This document shows positions 17,556 to 26,587 of a stretch of 64,000 nt of DNA, piece by piece; the first letter of the stretch is position 1, and each line of letters begins with the position of its first letter. The stretch covers positions 310,001 to 374,000 of the forward strand of contig NZ_RCNS01000004.1 in the NCBI RefSeq assembly GCF_009725995.1, written 5' to 3'. Source of the DNA: Zobellia laminariae. Lineage in GTDB: Bacteria; Bacteroidota; Bacteroidia; Flavobacteriales; Flavobacteriaceae. The notes under the pieces were generated by a model, which worked only from the letters and a program-made list of their open reading frames with translations, was not told the origin of the DNA and did not search any database. The translations under genes were made by a program, and so were the position numbers.

Positions 17556-18036
17556 TATTTAAGGTCTGATAAGTTGTTTTCGCGTCTAAAACTACTAAAA
17601 CTAAACCATTCCTTAATTTTTTTACCGTTTTGATATTTCTCTGCAGAGGTCAATTCTTCGTTGATATACTTAAGGCAGTACCCTTTTTTTTGCCTTTGCT
17701 CAATTGGCATTTGTGGCTAACTTTTCCCATAGAGTCATAGAATAACCACCAATTAGATTTCATTCCGTCCTTGTAATGACCTTCTTGTAAGGGTTTGCCG
17801 TAACTATCGTAAAAGTACCAATAAGATACACGTTGGTTGTTTTTGTAATAGCCTTTTTCGGCTACTTTACCATTGGTGTGGTAGAATTTCCAAAAGTTAG
17901 CCTTTACGCCATTTTTTAACCAACCTTCTTCTTTAATAATTCCACTTTGGTAATATTCTTTATGGTATACGGAATTCTCCTTAGGTTGTAACCCGGAAAG
18001 AACAAATAACACCATTAAAAATAGTTTCGAAAACAT
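17555..18036 (-). CDS. MORN/YwqK-repeat protein with a -1 frame interruption
   Basis: A signal peptide is followed by at least four repeats of the form G-x-W/Y-K-N-G-x(n)-W-x-F-Y, as in YwqK-type proteins. The annotated frame stops at 17650 after 128 residues, with an odd tail (TALSISTKN). At 17691-17684 the minus strand reads GGC AAA AAA AAG GGT. A -1 shift on A AAA AAG continues GYCLKYINEELTS through 47 further codons, rich in K/N/E as in the repeats. The frame ends at TAA 17557-17555, which overlaps the rhamnosidase ATG. The composition and TAATG overlap suggest the long frame is the true one. Function is unknown. Confidence 0.75.
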
Positions 18037-18083
18037 TGTTGGAATTGTATAGTTAAATTGTCGGTTTTTGAAAGGAGAACTAA

Positions 18084-18125
18084 CAAAAAAACCTTTACAC
18101 TTTTTTTTCTAAAATGTAAAGGTTT
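18084..18125 (-). terminator. Intrinsic terminator after the polyferredoxin gene
   Basis: AAACCTTTACA at 18089-18099 and TGTAAAGGTTT at 18115-18125 form an 11-bp stem. On the minus strand the stem is followed by a run of Ts (complement of A84-A90). It lies about 34 bp past the stop of the 4Fe-4S protein. Confidence 0.8.
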
Positions 18126-18158
18126 AGTGTATGACAATATAATCAAAGGTTATGCCAA

Positions 18159-19739
18159 CTATTTTTTATTTACTAAATCCATCAAATCAACATCATTACC
18201 TAACAATACTTCTGTAGGGTTGATACGGCCTTCTTCTGGACCATTTTCTAATTTTAGAACACCACGTGGGCAAACTGCTGAACAAACACCACAGCCTACA
18301 CAGCTGGATCGTACAATATTTTCTCCTTTTTGAGCGTAAGCGCGTACATCAATACCTTGTTCGCAATAGGTAGAACAATTACCGCAAGAAATACATTGTC
18401 CGCCGTTGGTAGTAATTCTAAAACGAGATTTAAAACGCTGTACAAAACCAAGGTAAGCAGCCAATGGACATCCAAACCTACACCACACCCGGTTACCAAA
18501 AATAGGATAGAACCCTGTTCCAATAACACCTGCGAAGATTGCACCAATTAGTAAGCTATAGGTATTTTGTACACTCTGGGTCTTAATGCCAAATATGGTG
18601 CTAGATTCAGTAAAGAAACTATACAGCGTCATACCGGTCATAACAACAGCAAAGAGTAGCACACCATGTATCAACCAACGTTCTACTTTCCAAGAAAATA
18701 ATGATTTGCTTGAATGCTGGCGATAAGGGTCTCCTAAGGTTTCTGCCAATCCTCCACAGCCACAAACCCAAGAACAATACCATCTTTTTCCAAAGAAATA
18801 AACCATTACAGGTACGATAACTAAAGTTAGGACAACACCCCAAACTAGAATGAATAATCCAATGCCACCGCTATTAAGTAGTTCTTTTAAATTCCACTGA
18901 AAAAAGAAATCATAGTCTAAAGGAAACGCATTTTTGAAATCATAATATGGCATTTGTAAACGCACCATCATTTCAGGAATCAAGAAAGCAAAGACAATTT
19001 GAAAAAATAGAACAGATGTTGTCCGTACTACTTGGTAAACATTGTGGCGGTATTTTATGTACATCCGTACAGCCATTACTGTCATTACCGTACAATACAT
19101 GAAACCATAAACAAACCAATGCCCTGCAGGATTACCACTAAGACTTTCGCTAATTGGGTCTACTAGAAATGTCCAGTTTACGGCAAACTCAGGTCTGAAG
19201 TATAGGATTAAATAAAATGAAACTAAGAATATGAATACTAACCAGGCTATCCAACCTCTGTTAGTGGCGCTATCGTGATAAACGCCATCATTTTTAATCC
19301 CTTTTTTACCCAGTAAAATAACATTGGGTAAAATGAACATTAATGCGCCAATTATACCAAGGCCAAAACTTAAAAACCACATAAGGCCTTTGTTTTGCGA
19401 TATAAACCCAGTTCCTGATTTTTTACCAATTAAGGCAGCCATATCATGACCACTAGTATAGATTACCTTGTTGTATTCTTTGTTTTTTTTATGTTGGCTA
19501 TTTGCCGCATCCAAAGCAGAGCTTACCGTTGGCGATAGACTTAGCATGCCATTGAAATCTTTGCCAACTACATTTTCATTTATAGATTGAATAAAAACAT
19601 CACTTTTAATGTTCTTCTCCTTTACGATATCATCAAAGGTGCTCTGGTCCAAACTGAACGTGCCTAGTACAGGAACGGCAGTAAAAACGGCAAGTCCTAT
19701 TAAAAATATGACTAGACCTAAGTTTTTTATTGCTTTCAT
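18159..19739 (-). CDS. NosR/NapH/CcoG-like membrane polyferredoxin (4Fe-4S)
   Basis: The 526-residue inner-membrane protein has about six TM segments. Two Cys motifs are of the NapH/NosR type: WYCSWVCGCGG and WCRFGCPLAA. A C-terminal pair of ferredoxin motifs follows, CISCGNCSTYC and CVGCGVCSAVCP, for two [4Fe-4S] clusters. The N-terminal region (30-110) is periplasmic and unlike the FMN domain of NosR. It likely moves electrons across or along the membrane. It is 14 bp downstream of an FAD oxidoreductase that may be its electron donor. The terminal acceptor is not encoded here. Confidence 0.85.
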   Translation of the reverse strand: MKAIKNLGLVIFLIGLAVFTAVPVLGTFSLDQSTFDDIVKEKNIKSDVFIQSINENVVGKDFNGMLSLSPTVSSALDAANSQHKKNKEYNKVIYTSGHDMAALIGKKSGTGFISQNKGLMWFLSFGLGIIGALMFILPNVILLGKKGIKNDGVYHDSATNRGWIAWLVFIFLVSFYLILYFRPEFAVNWTFLVDPISESLSGNPAGHWFVYGFMYCTVMTVMAVRMYIKYRHNVYQVVRTTSVLFFQIVFAFLIPEMMVRLQMPYYDFKNAFPLDYDFFFQWNLKELLNSGGIGLFILVWGVVLTLVIVPVMVYFFGKRWYCSWVCGCGGLAETLGDPYRQHSSKSLFSWKVERWLIHGVLLFAVVMTGMTLYSFFTESSTIFGIKTQSVQNTYSLLIGAIFAGVIGTGFYPIFGNRVWCRFGCPLAAYLGFVQRFKSRFRITTNGGQCISCGNCSTYCEQGIDVRAYAQKGENIVRSSCVGCGVCSAVCPRGVLKLENGPEEGRINPTEVLLGNDVDLMDLVNKK

Positions 19740-19752
19740 TTTTTATTTCTGG

Positions 19753-21099
19753 TTAAGCTTTGCTAAAAATTCGTTTCCAACTTTTTTTCTGTACGGATAA
19801 GTTGGTTTGCATTACCGAGTTGTACTTTGATATGATTTCCTCTTCGTAATGCGAATAGAATTCAGGGTCAAAATTGGCATCTTTTAAATACTGCATTACA
19901 TGGTCAATATCTCGTTCCTCGGTGAGCCAACGGTCAAATATCTCATGACGCATACGAATACCAAAGGTGTTGATCCCTAAGAATTTCTTAGAATCCTTAT
20001 GGTAGGATGCCGTAATACAGATTTTTTCGGAAGCATGACGCCAATGAAAATGACTTTCATGTTCTTGTTTTGATCTTTCACTAAAAACCCAACCGTAGGT
20101 TTGGTATTCAATGTCCAAAAATTTAGCGGAGTTAAACCAATGTCCAGGACTATACTGTCTAGGTTTGCCGCAAATAGTCTGCGCCAATGCTTCGCCCATC
20201 ATACGCCCGGTATACCAGACGGCTTCAATAGGTCTTCTGTTGCCAATGGCTTCGTGCTGTTCGGCACAATCTCCTATGGCATAAATATCTTTTATATTGG
20301 TTTCTAGAAATCGGTTGACTTTTACGCCTCTACCTAATTCAATACCAGAATCTTTAAGAAAATCTATGTTTGGGGTTACACCAGCCGTTAGGCCTACCAC
20401 ATTACATTCTATAGTTTCGCCCTTATCTGTTGTAATGGCTTTAGCTCTGCCATTCTCATCTGCAATGATTTCAACTAGATTAGTTTCCAGTTTTAAATCG
20501 ATGTGATGTTCTAGAATATGTTCGTTAATCATTTCGGATTCTCCAGAAGGAAGAACGCCGTTCCAAAAGCTATTTTCACGAACCAAGAAGGTTACGGGAA
20601 TTTTACGTGAGCGTAGCATCTCTGCCAGTTCAATACCAATAAGACCACCGCCAACTATAACTGCACGGTTACAGACTTCTTTATTGGGAGCATTGGCCTC
20701 TATTTTATCTAAGTCTTGTTTTGAATATAGACCCTGCACACCTTTTAAATCTTGTCCTGGCCAGCCAAATTTATTTGGTTTTGAACCTGTCGCAATTATT
20801 AACTTATCATAGGCTAATTCTTTCCCTTCCGCTAATACTAGTGTTTTCTTTTCATGGTCAACAGCAGTGACAAAGCCTTTGAGCAGTTCTATTCGGTTTT
20901 TTTTCCAAAACCAATTCTCATAAGGTTGTGTGTGTTCAAATTTCATGTGGCCCATGTAGACATACATTAGGGCTGTGCGGGAAAAGAAATAATCGGTTTC
21001 TGCCGATATAATGGTTATTTTTTTATCGGATAATTTTCGGATATGCCTTGCAGCAGTTACACCTGAAATTCCGTTACCAATAATGACGATATGCTCCAT
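19753..21099 (-). CDS. NAD(P)/FAD-dependent pyridine nucleotide-disulfide-type oxidoreductase
   Basis: The 448-residue flavoprotein has the FAD motif IVIIGNGISGVTAARHIRK at the N-terminus. A second dinucleotide fold carries VIVGGGLIGIELAEML, and the FAD-closing segment is DIYAIGDCAE. No redox-active Cys pair is seen, so it resembles rubredoxin/ferredoxin reductases. A C-terminal extension of roughly 110 residues is rich in aromatic residues and His (HESHFHWRHAS). It forms a two-gene unit with the polyferredoxin and diverges from the DUF547 gene. Confidence 0.87.
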   Translation of the reverse strand: MEHIVIIGNGISGVTAARHIRKLSDKKITIISAETDYFFSRTALMYVYMGHMKFEHTQPYENWFWKKNRIELLKGFVTAVDHEKKTLVLAEGKELAYDKLIIATGSKPNKFGWPGQDLKGVQGLYSKQDLDKIEANAPNKEVCNRAVIVGGGLIGIELAEMLRSRKIPVTFLVRENSFWNGVLPSGESEMINEHILEHHIDLKLETNLVEIIADENGRAKAITTDKGETIECNVVGLTAGVTPNIDFLKDSGIELGRGVKVNRFLETNIKDIYAIGDCAEQHEAIGNRRPIEAVWYTGRMMGEALAQTICGKPRQYSPGHWFNSAKFLDIEYQTYGWVFSERSKQEHESHFHWRHASEKICITASYHKDSKKFLGINTFGIRMRHEIFDRWLTEERDIDHVMQYLKDANFDPEFYSHYEEEIISKYNSVMQTNLSVQKKSWKRIFSKA

Positions 21100-21336
21100 A
21101 AATTAATTGGGTTGTTGCGGGTTCTGTCGTTCTTAAAGGTAATAACTTAACGAGCTTTTTTAATTTAGAACGATTTTAAATGTTTGCGATTTATGTAAGG
21201 TTTTGGATGAGATAACGAACATGTAAAGCCTTGATTGCGAAAATTTTAAATAATCAATAAATAATTCTCTTTTTTTGTATGGATGTTAATATCGTCTCGA
21301 CAGAAATGGCAAGCATAACAACAAAACTATCAAATT

Positions 21337-22056
21337 ATGAAATTTTCAATCTTGGTTATTTTTCTTTCAATGGCCACTATATCAGCTACTTTTGGACAAG
21401 ATACAGCTGAATTTTTTGCAAAGGCAGACACCTTCTTTAAGATTAATGTAACAGATGGTCGTGTTAATTATTCCGCAGTTAAAGGAAATGTATCAGATTT
21501 AGACAACCTACTTGATGCTGCAAAAAAAATAAACGTAACAGAATCCAACGCAAACGAGTACCAAGCGTTCTGGATTAATAGTTACAACCTTCTTGTAATT
21601 AAAGGAGTAGTAGAAAATTATCCACTAAAATCTCCATTAGATGTCGGTGGTTTTTTTGACAAGAAAAAATATGAAATAGGAGGAAAGAACACGACTCTTA
21701 ATGATATAGAAAACAAATTATTACGCGCCAAATTTCCATCGGAAGCTCGTTTTCACTTTGTGTTGGTGTGTGGTGGTTTAGGCTGTCCTCCTATAATAAG
21801 CAAAGCATATAAGCCCGAAACTCTAGATGCTCAATTAGAAAAGCAGACTAAATTAGCTTTAAATAACCCTCAGTTCATTCAATTGAATAAGAATAAGGTA
21901 AAAATCTCTCAGATTTTTGAATGGTATAAAGGTGATTTTACTCAAAACGGACAAAGTTTGGTAGACTTTATAAATAAGTACAAAACAGAACAACTTCCTG
22001 AACGGACTAAGGTTTCTTATTATCCATATGACTGGACCTTGAACGAAATAAAATAA
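21337..22056 (+). CDS. Exported DUF547 protein
   Basis: The 239-residue protein has a signal peptide (1-20, ending SATFG). The DUF547 domain shows AFWINSYNLLVIKGV, TLNDIENKLLR, FHFVLVCGGLGCPP and FEWYKGDF, with the family His and Cys in the F-H-F and G-C-P positions. The C-terminus is YDWTLNE. Function is unknown in the family. It is transcribed with the following outer-membrane protein gene (30 bp gap) and divergently from the redox pair. A paralogue lies at 32971-33741. Confidence 0.85.
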   Translation: MKFSILVIFLSMATISATFGQDTAEFFAKADTFFKINVTDGRVNYSAVKGNVSDLDNLLDAAKKINVTESNANEYQAFWINSYNLLVIKGVVENYPLKSPLDVGGFFDKKKYEIGGKNTTLNDIENKLLRAKFPSEARFHFVLVCGGLGCPPIISKAYKPETLDAQLEKQTKLALNNPQFIQLNKNKVKISQIFEWYKGDFTQNGQSLVDFINKYKTEQLPERTKVSYYPYDWTLNEIK

Positions 22057-22086
22057 CAACCAGCCCTAATTTTTAAACTAAAACTT

Positions 22087-22977
22087 ATGAAATCAATAAA
22101 AAGAAATTTATTTCTTTCGGGCCTTCTTTTGGCCAGTACTATAGTGTTTGCACAAGAAGATGCGGATGATCAAGACAATACAACTCAGAGTAATATTCAA
22201 CAATACACACCTTCTAAGTTAATTGGAAAAGGGCAAATAGATATAAAATGGTTTAATAACCTGTATACACAAACTGAAAGTACGTTTAGCGATGGTAAGG
22301 AGCCTAGGCAGACATTCTTTACTTCTACTTTAGAAGCTTATACCGGTGTTGGTGAAGATAAAAGGTGGAATATAGGAGCTATTTTTGAATTCCGGTCAAA
22401 TGTAATTGGAGACCGAGATGCCCTAGATGTGTTTAAGTTTGATGGAGAAGGTAGTACTGCACGTTCAGGCCTAACTTCTATAGCGCCATCCGTGAAGTTC
22501 GTACCGTTTAGGTCTATTAGTAATTTTTCTATTCAGAGTTCTTTCTTTATCCCATTGGTAGATAATGAAACGGAGAATGGGGTGTTCTTGGACCAAAAAG
22601 GATACATCTGGCAAAACCGATTTTTCTATGATTACACATTTCCAGGAAATAAATGGCAGTTGTTTAGTGAGTTGAATTCTGAGTTAAGTTTTGGCGATAA
22701 GGAAGAAAGCTTTGCTAATAACAGTTTGAACTTAACGCCAGGTGTGTTTTTAAGTTATTTTCCTAGCTCTAAATTTACAATTTTAGCTTTGGCGCAACAT
22801 TCCCAGCGTTTAGATTTGGGTAATGATTTTGCCCAGAACTTTACTGCGTTAGGCGGTGGTGCAAAATACCAGTTAACCAATGCATTAAACTTAGAGGCAT
22901 TATACACCAATTTTGTAAGAGGAAGCAATACCGGTCTTGGGCAAACCTTTAATCTGGGTTTACGGGCAATTTTTTAA
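22087..22977 (+). CDS. Outer-membrane beta-barrel protein, function unknown
   Basis: The 296-residue protein has a signal peptide (1-22, ending VFAQ). Repeating amphipathic strands rich in F/Y/N follow, and the C-terminus FNLGLRAIF ends in Phe, as outer-membrane barrels do. I do not recognise a specific family. Co-transcription with DUF547 suggests a shared envelope role. Confidence 0.7.
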   Translation: MKSIKRNLFLSGLLLASTIVFAQEDADDQDNTTQSNIQQYTPSKLIGKGQIDIKWFNNLYTQTESTFSDGKEPRQTFFTSTLEAYTGVGEDKRWNIGAIFEFRSNVIGDRDALDVFKFDGEGSTARSGLTSIAPSVKFVPFRSISNFSIQSSFFIPLVDNETENGVFLDQKGYIWQNRFFYDYTFPGNKWQLFSELNSELSFGDKEESFANNSLNLTPGVFLSYFPSSKFTILALAQHSQRLDLGNDFAQNFTALGGGAKYQLTNALNLEALYTNFVRGSNTGLGQTFNLGLRAIF

Positions 22978-23022
22978 GAGGTAATCATAAATACTGTATT
23001 TTAGGGGTCTTAATAACGATGC

Positions 23023-24024
23023 ATGCGTAGATTAGGACTCCTTTTTTTGTGTCTACTTCAGTTTTCCTGTTCAAGTCAGGATAAGAAAAAAATTAATGGT
23101 GTAAGCTTTGTAGCCTCAAGAAATGAGGTCCTTCAGGAGCATATAGATGGTGTAAAAGAAGTCAATGCAAACCACGCGGCAGTAATGCCTTTTGGTTTTA
23201 TTCGTGATGTAGCTTCTCCTGAAATTGTTTTCAATACGGAACGTCAATGGTTTGGGGAAACCAATAAGGGTGCAATGCAATACATTGGCCTGCTTCATAA
23301 AAATAATATCAGGACCATGGTAAAGCCGCAGATTTGGATTTGGCGGGGTGAGTTTACCGGTACTTTGCACATGAATTCCGAAGAGGATTGGAAAAAACTA
23401 GAGGCTTCATACTCCAAATTTATTTTGGCAAATGCTAAAATGGCCCAAGAGACCCAATCCGAAATATTTTGTATTGGTACCGAACTTGAGAAATTTGTAA
23501 TTAATAGACCAGAATATTGGCATGCGTTAATTGCAGAAATCAGAACTATTTATGATGGAAAACTTACCTATGCGGCCAATTGGGACGAATATTCTCGTGT
23601 TCCTTTTTGGGAAGATTTGGATTATATAGGAATTGATGCGTATTTTCCGCTGTCGGAAGAAAAGACACCTTCGGTAGAACAACTACGGGAAGGATGGCAA
23701 CGTTGGAAAGGAGATATCGCTGCGCTTTCGGAAAAAACAGGTCGTCCTGTTGTGTTTACGGAATTTGGCTATAGAAGTATGGATTATACGGCTCATAAGC
23801 CTTGGTTGGTAGATAGAAATGAGGATCAGGTAAATCTAGTTGCTCAGGTAAATGCTAAAAAAGCCATTTTCGCAGAGTTTTGGGATGAAGATTGGTTTGC
23901 CGGCGGTTATGTGTGGAAATGGTTCATAGATTATAAGAAATCTGGTGGAGAAGCAGACAATAGGTTTACGCCACAAAATAAACCGGCACAAGAAATAATA
24001 AAAGAAGTTTATAAAAATCATTGA
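23023..24024 (+). CDS. GH113-like glycosidase lipoprotein
   Basis: The 333-residue lipoprotein has lipobox LLQFSC (Cys17). A TIM barrel follows with GVSFVASR, KPQIWIWRGEF, the acid/base-like Glu in FCIGTELEKF, GIDAYFPL, and the nucleophile-like Glu in VVFTEFGYRS. These fit GH113, a family of beta-mannanases. The enzyme would act at the cell surface or periplasm. It precedes a lipoprotein gene by 1 bp and an Omp85-like gene, forming a three-gene unit. Confidence 0.8.
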   Translation: MRRLGLLFLCLLQFSCSSQDKKKINGVSFVASRNEVLQEHIDGVKEVNANHAAVMPFGFIRDVASPEIVFNTERQWFGETNKGAMQYIGLLHKNNIRTMVKPQIWIWRGEFTGTLHMNSEEDWKKLEASYSKFILANAKMAQETQSEIFCIGTELEKFVINRPEYWHALIAEIRTIYDGKLTYAANWDEYSRVPFWEDLDYIGIDAYFPLSEEKTPSVEQLREGWQRWKGDIAALSEKTGRPVVFTEFGYRSMDYTAHKPWLVDRNEDQVNLVAQVNAKKAIFAEFWDEDWFAGGYVWKWFIDYKKSGGEADNRFTPQNKPAQEIIKEVYKNH

Positions 24025-24025
24025 T

Positions 24026-24745
24026 ATGCGTTCAGGTATTTTTTTTATTCTATTCCTTTTAACGGTGAGCTGCTCATCCGATCTAGAAAACCAGGATGTT
24101 ACCCTGAAGGATGCTTTAATGAACAAGACGTCTGTAGTAGATAATGTTATTGCCTGTGCAGCCAGTAACGAAAACGATGATTTGGTGAGTGTGTTTTTCT
24201 ATCCAAGAGACGGAGCGTCTAACATTAGGTATTATGAAACCGAAGATCTTAATGTCTCCAAGAATGATTACGATCAATATTATCGTTTAGATATTGCCTC
24301 TTTTGATGTTTTTAATGGCTATTTAAAGAAGTTTGAAGTGGCGGTTTCCGAAGAAAAATGGGTTATAGTAAGTTTTGAAGAAACAGGGAAAACGCATTTG
24401 TCAAACCCAATTAGGTTAAAGCATTTTACCAAGCCTACAGAGTATTCCTCAGATAATGTTAAGGTTGATTCACTGCAAACCGGTATGCCATTGTTCTCTT
24501 GGGAGGATGGAGAATATACAGATACTAAAATCTATTTTCAAGTGGTATCTGATGCTGCAGATAACCTGATTTCTGGAACGTATACCTACGAGAATAGTTT
24601 CCAATATTACGACCTTAAAAACGTGGTCCTGAATATTACAAAAGGGAACCCTCTTGCATTAAAAATAGAAGAAAAGCATAATTTCACTTTAATGGGGGTT
24701 AGTGAAGATAACTGGGTGAATCTTTTTTCTGAAATAGAATTTTAA
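24026..24745 (+). CDS. Hypothetical lipoprotein
   Basis: The 239 residues have a type II signal (LLTVSC, Cys16) and no domain I recognise. It begins one base after the GH113-like stop and precedes an Omp85-like gene by 38 bp. It is beta-rich and acidic, likely periplasmic or outer-membrane anchored. Confidence 0.7.
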   Translation: MRSGIFFILFLLTVSCSSDLENQDVTLKDALMNKTSVVDNVIACAASNENDDLVSVFFYPRDGASNIRYYETEDLNVSKNDYDQYYRLDIASFDVFNGYLKKFEVAVSEEKWVIVSFEETGKTHLSNPIRLKHFTKPTEYSSDNVKVDSLQTGMPLFSWEDGEYTDTKIYFQVVSDAADNLISGTYTYENSFQYYDLKNVVLNITKGNPLALKIEEKHNFTLMGVSEDNWVNLFSEIEF

Positions 24746-24783
24746 TGAGTATACATTATATCTACAGTTCCTTAGCTTAAAGT

Positions 24784-26046
24784 ATGATTGGAAGAATACT
24801 TCTGTTTATTATAATATTAAATGGGGTGTTCTTGCAGGCGCAAAAAGGGACGGTGCTAAATGTAGAAATTCAGGGAGCTAAACGTACAAAGACTTCCTTC
24901 CTAAAAAAACTAGTCACCTTAGAACCAGGTATGTTGCTAGATTCCGTTCTTTTGGAACAGGATATTGCCCGTTTACAAAGGCTTCCGTCAGTATCACATG
25001 CCTATTATCAGGTTTTTTCGTCAGATACTAATGAGCATAGCGTATTCTATAATGTAGAGGAGAACTTCACTTTAATTCCTTTTGCCAATCTTTTTTCATC
25101 TTCAAACGATGCTTTTGCTTTTAGGGTAGGCTTACAAGAGTTCAATTTTTTGGGTAGGGATATAAATATTGGAGGTTTCTATCAATATGATGTCTTCAAT
25201 TCGTTCGGAGTGGCCGTGAGAGCTCCTCATCTGTTCAGTAGAACTACAGGTTTATCTTTTAGCTATAACGATTTTACGACCCAAGAACCTGTCTTTTTTG
25301 ATGATACTACAGCAGATTATAGATATAACAATCGTGGTTTTGAGGTTATGGGTTTACATGAATTCAACTTCAAAAACCGAATAGAATTTGGAGGAAGTCT
25401 TTTTACAGAAGATTACAGATACTTATCCGGCGCTACAAATGACATTGTGCCAAGGGCTTTGAAAGTGGACAAGCATCTCATTAAATTGATTTATAATTAT
25501 GAAAATATCAAGTACTATTTCTATTTGCTGGACGGCTTCAGAAGCACTCTTAATTTTCAATATGTGGGTAGTACTAATGAGAATCTGCCGGAATTTTTAA
25601 TTGGCTTTAATGACTTTGTTTACTTTAAACGCGTTGGGGATAAGGGTAATTGGGCGAACAGGCTTCGGGTGGGGTTGGCAAGTAATGTAAATACTCCTTT
25701 TGCCCCTTTTACTGTTGATAATAATTTAAACATACGAGGCGTAGGGAATACTATTGATAGAGGTACGGGGGCTATTGTTTTTAATACGGAATACCGTCAT
25801 ACCCTTATTGAGAAAAATTGGTTTGTATTACAGAGTAATGTCTTTATTGACGGTGGTTCTTGGCGTAATCCAGGAGGCAGTTTTAGTGATTTTTCGGATA
25901 AACAGAACATTCGTATTTACCCAGGAGTGGGGTTGAGATTTATGCACAAACGTATCTTTAATGCTATTTTTAGAATAGACTATGGGTACGGTATCACCAA
26001 AGATGCCTCTAGAGGACTAGTTTTTGGTATTGGTCAATATTTTTAA
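24784..26046 (+). CDS. Small Omp85-superfamily (BamA/TamA-like) outer-membrane protein
   Basis: The 420-residue protein has a signal peptide and one POTRA-like domain (about 22-90, VLNVEIQGAKRTKTSFLKK and LPSVSHAYYQVF). A C-terminal beta barrel ends with GLVFGIGQYF. BamA has five POTRA domains, so this is a reduced member, perhaps a secretion or patatin-less translocator. It converges end to end with the deformylase gene with no gap. Confidence 0.77.
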   Translation: MIGRILLFIIILNGVFLQAQKGTVLNVEIQGAKRTKTSFLKKLVTLEPGMLLDSVLLEQDIARLQRLPSVSHAYYQVFSSDTNEHSVFYNVEENFTLIPFANLFSSSNDAFAFRVGLQEFNFLGRDINIGGFYQYDVFNSFGVAVRAPHLFSRTTGLSFSYNDFTTQEPVFFDDTTADYRYNNRGFEVMGLHEFNFKNRIEFGGSLFTEDYRYLSGATNDIVPRALKVDKHLIKLIYNYENIKYYFYLLDGFRSTLNFQYVGSTNENLPEFLIGFNDFVYFKRVGDKGNWANRLRVGLASNVNTPFAPFTVDNNLNIRGVGNTIDRGTGAIVFNTEYRHTLIEKNWFVLQSNVFIDGGSWRNPGGSFSDFSDKQNIRIYPGVGLRFMHKRIFNAIFRIDYGYGITKDASRGLVFGIGQYF

Positions 26047-26577
26047 TCAAACGTTCCAGTAGGTGTCATACTCTTCTTGGAAGGTTAGGGTTTCCATATT
26101 TGGCATACGGTCAATTAACAAAATTCCGTTGAGGTGATCTAGTTCATGTTGGGCAACTATAGCCGAGAAATCATCAAGAACTCTTTCAAATCTTTCTCCT
26201 TTTATATCAAACCCGCTTAGTTTAATCTTTTTGTAGCGTTTCAGCCTACCTCGAATTCCGGGTATGGATAGGCAACCTTCCCATCCTTCAACTTCTTCGG
26301 ATCCTAAGGGTTCTATTTCTGGGTTTATAACCGTTGTGAGTGCAAAAGAACCTTTATCCGGATAGCGGTCGTTCTTTTTCATTTCCATGGTAAATACCCT
26401 TTTGAGCACGCCCACTTGAATGGCAGCTATGCCTGCACCACTTTCTTCTCGCATGGTTTCAATCAGGTCGGCTACAAATTGTTGAAAATCGGCTGATAGT
26501 ATTTCGTCCGGTGCAACCGCTTCGGATACCTTTCTTAATAAAGGATTACCCATTTTTATAACTTCAAGGACAGCCAT
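26047..26577 (-). CDS. def: Peptide deformylase (paralogue-type)
   Basis: The enzyme removes the formyl group from nascent proteins. The 176 residues contain all three motifs: GAGIAAIQVG (motif 1; the usual Pro is Ile here), EGCLS with the metal-binding Cys (motif 2), and HELDH (motif 3). Length is normal. It is clustered with a DUF6503 lipoprotein and a VOC protein rather than with usual translation genes, and may be a secondary copy. Confidence 0.9.
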   Translation of the reverse strand: MAVLEVIKMGNPLLRKVSEAVAPDEILSADFQQFVADLIETMREESGAGIAAIQVGVLKRVFTMEMKKNDRYPDKGSFALTTVINPEIEPLGSEEVEGWEGCLSIPGIRGRLKRYKKIKLSGFDIKGERFERVLDDFSAIVAQHELDHLNGILLIDRMPNMETLTFQEEYDTYWNV

Positions 26578-26587
26578 AATTTCTGTT

